This document shows, one piece after another, positions 42,445-46,260 of a DNA stretch of 46,260 bases; positions within the stretch are counted from its first letter, which is position 1, and every line of letters starts with the position of its first letter. Made by a program: the position numbers and the translations under genes. The stretch spans positions 1-46,260 of the forward strand of contig JAEWRW010000005.1 in the NCBI GenBank assembly GCA_023398815.1, given 5' to 3'. The notes beneath the pieces are model-generated. The model searched no databases. It saw only the letters and a list, made by a program, of their open reading frames with translations, and was not told the DNA's origin. This DNA is from Bacillota bacterium. GTDB taxonomy: Bacteria > Bacillota > Clostridia > Christensenellales > UMGS416.

Positions 42445-42460
42445 CAAAACGCTTTAGGAG

Positions 42461-42498
42461 GCGCGGACGAGTTTCCAAGACCTGACGATCGGCACAAG
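42461..42498. repeat. Imperfect direct repeat, copy 2
   Basis: A 38-base copy of 42276-42311, beginning GCGCGGACGAGTTT and ending CGGCACAAG. It ends at the base where the long hairpin at 42498-42580 begins. Confidence 0.55.
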
Positions 42499-42580
42499 CT
42501 TGGGTAGCAGAGGGCGGTAACCCACAAGGGCATTGCTTTGCAACGCCCTTGCTCAAACATCCCGCCCCTCTGTCGCAAGC
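42498..42580. repeat. Long three-helix stem-loop
   Basis: An 83-base near-palindrome. Outer GCTTG/CAAGC (42498-42502, 42576-42580), middle CAGAGGGCGG/CCGCCC-C-TCTG (42508-42517, 42562-42572, one bulge) and inner CAAGGGC-A-TTGC/GCAA-C-GCCCTTG (42525-42536, 42540-42551, one mismatch, TTT loop). About 26 base pairs in all, with short internal loops. Strand cannot be told from the fold. Candidate structured RNA or DNA element. Confidence 0.6.
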
Positions 42581-42663
42581 AAAGTGCCGCCGGTCGTCCG
42601 GGGGAAACTCGAAACGCGCCCGAGGACAGCGCCCCAGCTTCCCGTTGCGTGATCGCCATTTTG

Positions 42664-42694
42664 CAGCCGCGTCGCGGGTTTATCCCGCAGCGGC
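42664..42694. repeat. Chemoreceptor-downstream repeat block, hairpin core, copy 1
   Basis: CAGCCGCGTCGCGGGTT (42664-42680) recurs exactly at 45815-45831. It folds as GCCGC/GCGGC (42666-42694) with inner GCGGG/CCCGC. It belongs to a longer similar block reaching up to each chemoreceptor stop codon, with CTCGTAAAA and GCG-rich stretches in common. Confidence 0.65.
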
Positions 42695-42782
42695 TCCACG
42701 CTACTCGCCCGTGGCACACAGCCCCTCCCGCGTGAGCGACGTACTCCTCGTAAAAAGCCTGCATGAACAGAAATAGCAGGAA

Positions 42783-42811
42783 GCCCCCTGACGACATGTG
42801 CGTCAGGGGGC
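42783..42811 (-). terminator. Terminator of the PAS chemoreceptor
   Basis: Perfect 11-bp stem GCCCCCTGACG/CGTCAGGGGGC with a 7-base loop, about 80 bases after the stop codon. On the minus strand it is followed by TTCCTGCTATTTCTG, a broken T-run. It may also stop plus-strand transcripts. Confidence 0.7.
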
Positions 42812-42892
42812 AAAACCACACTCGGATCAAGCACTCCCCACTCGCGGCCGTCGCGTCAGCGGCGGCCGCGAAAGCGTAGCGCAAGAGAAGCG

Positions 42893-45373
42893 TTAGTATT
42901 TTCCGTAGCCGGCCTCCTGGCCGAAGGACACCTCGTCGCCCGCTTCGGGCAGGGCCACCGGCTCATGGGGGGCGGGGGCCGGGGCGGCGCCACGGCCGCG
43001 CAGGCGCACCCGGCCCACTTGGGCGCTGAGGTGCTCCGCCTGGCCGGAGAGTTCCTCGCTGGTGGCGGCGGTCTGCTCGGCGGTGGCCGAGGTCGTCTGC
43101 AGCACCTGGGCCACCTGCTCAATGCCTCGGTTGACCTGGCTGACAGAGGTGGCCTGGTCGTTGCTGGCAGCGGCAATGCCGGTGAGCAGCCCATTGACCT
43201 GCTCCACACTGGTGGTGATGGAGCGCAGGGCCTCAGCGGTGCCGTTGGCGATGCGGGTGCCGGCCTCGGCCTTGCGGATGGAGCCCTCGATCATGTCGGT
43301 GGTCTCACGGGCGGCGTCGGCGCTGCGGGCGGCGAGGCTGCGCACTTCCTCAGCCACCACGGCAAAGCCCTTGCCATGCTGCCCAGCGTGGGCCGCTTCC
43401 ACGGCGGCGTTTAGGGCCAGCAGGTTGGTCTGGAAGGCGATGTCGTCGATGACCTTGATGATGCGGGCGATGCTGGCGGAGGCCTCGTTGATCTCATCCA
43501 TACTGCGCAGCATCTGTGTCATCTGGTCGTTGCCAATGCTGGCGCTGTCCATCGCCCGGTGTGCCAGGTCGCTGGCTTCCAGGGCGTTGGCGGCGTTCTC
43601 CCGCGTCTGCCCGGCGATGCCCCCGACGACCGTGTTGAGCGCCTCGATGGCACTGGCCTGCTCGGTGGCCCCCTGGCTCAGGGTCTGGCTGCCGTCGGCC
43701 ATCTGGCGGGAGCCGTCGGCCACCTGGTCGGCGGCGGCGGCAATCTCCTCAAACACATCGTTGAGGGAAGCCAGAATGACATTGAGGGAGTGGGAGATAT
43801 CGGCGAAGTCGCCCCGGAAGGGTTCGACCTCTTCCACGCCAAAGTTGCCGTCGGCCACCCGGCCCAGCACATCGGTGATGCGGGCAATGTAGCCGCGGAT
43901 GGCCTCTGTGGCCGCCTGCAGGTTGCTGCCAATGGCGAGGAAACTCTCACGCTCAGCGGCGGTGAAGGCGTCGCCCTCGCCGGCCTCGTAGCGCACGGTT
44001 AGGCTGCCCTGGGCCAGCTCCGCCAGGGCGGCGGTGAGCTTGTCAACTTCCTCCCGCAGGTAGGCGGTGACCCGGGCGCGGGCGGTGATGTCCTGAGCAA
44101 TCTCGATGTGGCCGATTGTCTCACCCTGGGCATCCAGCACATAGGCCGCGTCCACCTGGTAGCTGGCGCCGTCCTGCTCATACTGTGTCTGGTGCTCACC
44201 GCGTGCCAGGCACTCGATGCCGCAGCGCTCGGTGCCGCAGATGGCCTTGTTCCACATCGCGCAGGGCTGGCCCAGCGCCTCGGCACGGGCAACGCCCAGG
44301 CGCTCTTCCATGGCGCGGTTGATGAAGGTCAGGTTCCGCTCGCGGTCGGTCACCGACAGCTCCAGCGGCACGTTATCCAGCAGTTCCTCGTACCAGGTCA
44401 CCTTGTCCACCACCACGTCGAGCGTCCCATTGATGCCCTGGATGATGCGGGCGAAGCTGCCCTGGAACGCGGTTTCGTCGCCCCGCTCCTGGAACCGTCC
44501 TTCCGCGGCGGCGGTGGTCAGGTTGCCGGTCTCGTCGATGAGACGCTGCAGCGTCTCGGTCACGGTGGAAAAGGAGCGGTTCAGCAGGCCGATCTCATCG
44601 CGGCGGCGCAGGTTGAGCCCGCCGGCGGCCAGTTCGCCCCGGGCCATGCCCTCGGCGGCGCGCACCATGCCCCGCAGCGGCGCGCTGATGAAGTTCGCCA
44701 TCAGGAGCGCAAAGGCCACCGACAGCAGCGCACCAATGGCCACGATGGCCGCCAGCACCAGCGTCGCCTGCTTTTGCTGGCCGGCAATGGTGCCCTGCAC
44801 GGTGTTGGCCGCCTTCTGGTTGAGGGCCACGATGGCGTCGAGTTTGGTCTTGGCGTCGTCATAGGTGGTGGCCAGCGTGTTGAGCGTGTAGCCATCGAGC
44901 TCGGCAAAGCGGCTGTCGCGGATGACCTTGTTGGAGCTGTCCAGCTTGTCGATCTCCTGGTTCAATTTCAGGTAGTCGTTGATGCCGGCCTTCCACTTCT
45001 TCCAGCTCTCCTGGAAGGAGATAAACAGCGCCTTCTCCTCCTCGCTCAGTGGGAGCTTGGAGTAGGTCTGCACGGCTTTCTCGGCGTTGTCCATGGCCTG
45101 GGCCAGCGCGGCGTAGCTGACATTGCGCTTGTTGGCCGCCAACGTGGACTTGGAAAGGGTTCTCTCCTCAATGTGCATCTTGGAGAGGTTGTCGCTGATG
45201 CTCTGCACCGCGATGACGGCGGGCAGACGGGTGCCCGTCACGTCGCCCATCGTTTGGCTCAGGGCATTGAGTGCCAGGGCGCTGACGGCCCCTGCGGCCA
45301 CCAGCAACACAATGGGCACGACAAAGGCCAAAAGCAGCTTGGAGCGGATGCGAAGGTCGGTGAACCGTTTCAT
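42893..45373 (-). CDS. PAS-containing methyl-accepting chemotaxis protein with Cys cluster
   Basis: 826 residues. TM1 about 11-33, extracellular four-helix-bundle-like sensor about 34-202, TM2 about 203-226, HAMP, a second HAMP-like unit (about 290-320), a PAS domain (about 327-435), two more HAMP-like units, and the signalling hairpin with IDDIAFQTNLLALNAAVEAA near 641-660. The PAS domain has C371, C379, C384 and C388 (C-x7-C-x4-C-x3-C), a possible metal or redox site. The C-terminus ends GKY, as does the neighbouring receptor. ATG 45373 with AGGAGG five bases upstream; the frame is open to 45427 but lacks a site there. Confidence 0.95.
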   Translation of the reverse strand: MKRFTDLRIRSKLLLAFVVPIVLLVAAGAVSALALNALSQTMGDVTGTRLPAVIAVQSISDNLSKMHIEERTLSKSTLAANKRNVSYAALAQAMDNAEKAVQTYSKLPLSEEEKALFISFQESWKKWKAGINDYLKLNQEIDKLDSSNKVIRDSRFAELDGYTLNTLATTYDDAKTKLDAIVALNQKAANTVQGTIAGQQKQATLVLAAIVAIGALLSVAFALLMANFISAPLRGMVRAAEGMARGELAAGGLNLRRRDEIGLLNRSFSTVTETLQRLIDETGNLTTAAAEGRFQERGDETAFQGSFARIIQGINGTLDVVVDKVTWYEELLDNVPLELSVTDRERNLTFINRAMEERLGVARAEALGQPCAMWNKAICGTERCGIECLARGEHQTQYEQDGASYQVDAAYVLDAQGETIGHIEIAQDITARARVTAYLREEVDKLTAALAELAQGSLTVRYEAGEGDAFTAAERESFLAIGSNLQAATEAIRGYIARITDVLGRVADGNFGVEEVEPFRGDFADISHSLNVILASLNDVFEEIAAAADQVADGSRQMADGSQTLSQGATEQASAIEALNTVVGGIAGQTRENAANALEASDLAHRAMDSASIGNDQMTQMLRSMDEINEASASIARIIKVIDDIAFQTNLLALNAAVEAAHAGQHGKGFAVVAEEVRSLAARSADAARETTDMIEGSIRKAEAGTRIANGTAEALRSITTSVEQVNGLLTGIAAASNDQATSVSQVNRGIEQVAQVLQTTSATAEQTAATSEELSGQAEHLSAQVGRVRLRGRGAAPAPAPHEPVALPEAGDEVSFGQEAGYGKY

Positions 45374-45467
45374 AAGCGCCTCCTGGCAAACATTCTTGCG
45401 CCGGTTGGGGCAAATAGGCAATAGCAATGGAAGCCCTTCCCTCCGACCTCTTCTATGTGCCCATTGA

Positions 45468-45496
45468 ATTATGCGAATATCGTGTTATTTTGTCGA
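45468..45496 (-). promoter_or_regulatory. Promoter of the PAS chemoreceptor
   Basis: Minus-strand TCGACA (45491-45496), 17 bases, CATAAT (45468-45473): sigma-A type, each box one mismatch from consensus. Overlapping it, CACGATAT (45477-45484) equals the flagellin -10 box, but the -35 position (45496-45503, CTCGGATT) is poor for sigma-28. The leader is about 90 bases. Confidence 0.6.
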
Positions 45497-45814
45497 ATCC
45501 GAGGAAGGATCCGCTTTTTCTTTGTTTGGTCTATACAGTTTTGGGGACAAATGTGCCATCGTACGGCGCGAAAACGGTTCCATTTTTCCGTTTGCTTGCG
45601 GGGTGCGGCACAAGCGAAGCCCAGCGCGGCCGTCCCCGGGAGCGCCGACACACCTCCCCCGGCCAAACCGCAACCCTACATGCACGGGAGCACCTTCCCT
45701 GCTTTGCACGCCAACAGTAGGAATGAGCCGCCCAATGGAATCCCGTCCCTGTGGAACCCCCGCAATGGCTACAACCAGCTATGTGAATACCCCGTGTGAG
45801 AGCCCCTCTCCCGG

Positions 45815-45845
45815 CAGCCGCGTCGCGGGTTGACCCCGTAGCGGC
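45815..45845. repeat. Chemoreceptor-downstream repeat block, hairpin core, copy 2
   Basis: Second copy of the hairpin at 42664, here downstream of the right-edge chemoreceptor. GCCGC/GCGGC arms at 45817-45845. The rest of 45504-46027 holds the terminator at 45930 and no gene I can support. Confidence 0.65.
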
Positions 45846-45929
45846 ACGCAAAAAGCGAACGTGGCACTCGGCCCTCCCGCCACAGCGCGTTCCCCTCGTA
45901 AAACCCCACACGACCGAAACAGAAAAGAA

Positions 45930-45958
45930 GCCCGTCGGCGGCGTGTACGCCGGCGGGC
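45930..45958 (-). terminator. Terminator of the right-edge chemoreceptor
   Basis: Stem of two 5-bp blocks with one mismatch (GCCCG-C-CGGCG against CGCCG-A-CGGGC on the minus strand), 7-base loop, then TTCTTTTCTGTTT. About 70 bases after the stop codon, at the same place as the terminator of the next receptor. Confidence 0.7.
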
Positions 45959-46027
45959 TCCCCTATCATTGTGTCGAGCTCTCCCCTCTCGCGACGGTCG
46001 CGAAGCGGCCGGCGCGAAAGCGAAGCG

Positions 46028-46260
46028 TTAGTATTTTCCGAAGTCGTCCTTGTCGAAGCTGATTTTCGGCTTGGCCTTGCCCGCCGGGCCCGGCAGCGCC
46101 GCCGTCGCGGCCTTCCGCCCCGTGCCTAGCGTCGCGTTCTTCAGGCGGAAGCGACCCACCATTTCCTTGAGGAGTTCGGCCTGACTGGAGAGTTCTTCGC
46201 TGGTCGCGGCACTCTCCTCGGCGGTGGCGCTCGTCGTCTGCACCACCTGGGACACCTGCT
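46028..46260 (-). CDS. Methyl-accepting chemotaxis protein, C-terminal fragment at window edge
   Basis: The last 77 residues of a chemoreceptor; the 5' part lies beyond base 46260. It starts inside the adaptation helices (QVSQVVQTTSATAEESAATSEELSSQAELLKEMVGRFRL) and ends in a basic, Ala/Gly-rich linker and DDFGKY. The final GKY is shared with the PAS receptor that follows; it is not a canonical CheR-binding pentapeptide. Confidence 0.9.
   Translation of the reverse strand, partial: QVSQVVQTTSATAEESAATSEELSSQAELLKEMVGRFRLKNATLGTGRKAATAALPGPAGKAKPKISFDKDDFGKY

Noticed and set aside
9040..42580. CRISPR-like arrays in the hairpin islands
   Set aside because: The inverted repeats have different arms and no regular spacer length, and there are no cas genes.
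42387..42884. Minus-strand open frame in the island after the PAS chemoreceptor
   Set aside because: It runs through the terminator hairpin and the repeat block, lacks a ribosome binding site, and similarity with the frame at 45769-45969 reflects the shared DNA repeat, not a conserved protein.
45531..45911. Minus-strand open frame between the two right-hand chemoreceptors
   Set aside because: Composition is typical of untranslated GC-rich sequence (Cys/Arg/Gly), it lies just downstream of a terminator and lacks start signals.
1..46260. Circular plasmid carrying the whole flagellar region
   Set aside because: The ends do not overlap; they only fall in the same conserved receptor segment. No replication or partition gene is present.

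Overview
This 46 kb window is a nearly gap-free flagellar and chemotaxis region from a GC-rich Gram-positive bacterium, most likely a motile clostridium. The evidence is Firmicute-specific: FliY (a CheC-like/FliN fusion) instead of plain FliN, FlbD/SwrD, a SwrB-like protein behind fliA, YvyF beside flgM, a DUF6470 (YviE) gene between flgL and fliW, the fliW-csrA pair before flagellin, and a YaaR (DUF327) protein. There are no P-ring or L-ring genes (flgI, flgH). I cannot name the genus. All genes but one lie on the minus strand, so transcription runs from high to low coordinates. No rRNA, tRNA, transposase or CRISPR array is visible.

Layout in transcription order. (1) 46260-42893: 3' end of one chemoreceptor, then a complete 826-residue PAS-containing chemoreceptor. 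(2) 42892-41826: a non-coding island rich in inverted repeats, and a 64-residue membrane-peptide gene, the only plus-strand gene, behind a strong sigma-A promoter. (3) 41825-39962: cheR-cheB. (4) 39754-29495: flgB-flgC-fliE-fliF-fliG-fliH-fliI-fliJ-motE/ylxF-fliK-flgD-flgE-flbD (basal body, export ATPase, hook). (5) A second hairpin-rich island (28976-29494), then a promoter region and fliM-fliY-fliO-fliP-fliQ-fliR-flhB-flhA-flhF-flhG-pilZ-fliA-swrB (28900-17136; switch, export gate, placement, sigma-28). (6) A sigma-28 promoter at 17048-17074, then flgF-flgG-yvyF-flgM-flgN-flgK-flgL-DUF6470-fliW-csrA (17013-10404). (7) A sigma-28 promoter at 10342-10368, a leader with a CsrA-type hairpin, then flagellin with a clean terminator. 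(8) A third hairpin-rich island, a sigma-28 promoter at 8613-8639, then an NlpC/P60 hydrolase-fliD-fliS-fliT-yaaR-cheY-cheA-chemoreceptor (8583-1).

The order follows flagellar assembly: basal body and export genes first, then fliA, then three transcription units with near-identical sigma-28 promoters (TAA-type -35, 11-base spacer, CGATAT-type -10) carrying flgM, hook-junction, filament, cap, chaperone and chemotaxis genes. FlgM, FliW and CsrA give the expected feedback layers. motA, motB, fliL, cheW, cheC, cheD and flgJ are absent from the window.

The points most worth a second look are the NlpC/P60 hydrolase under sigma-28 control with a flagellar export-like N-terminus, the plus-strand membrane peptide, the four-cysteine PAS receptor, the three hairpin-array islands, and the inverted repeat overlapping the flgF promoter. 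Both window ends fall inside the same conserved chemoreceptor signalling segment.
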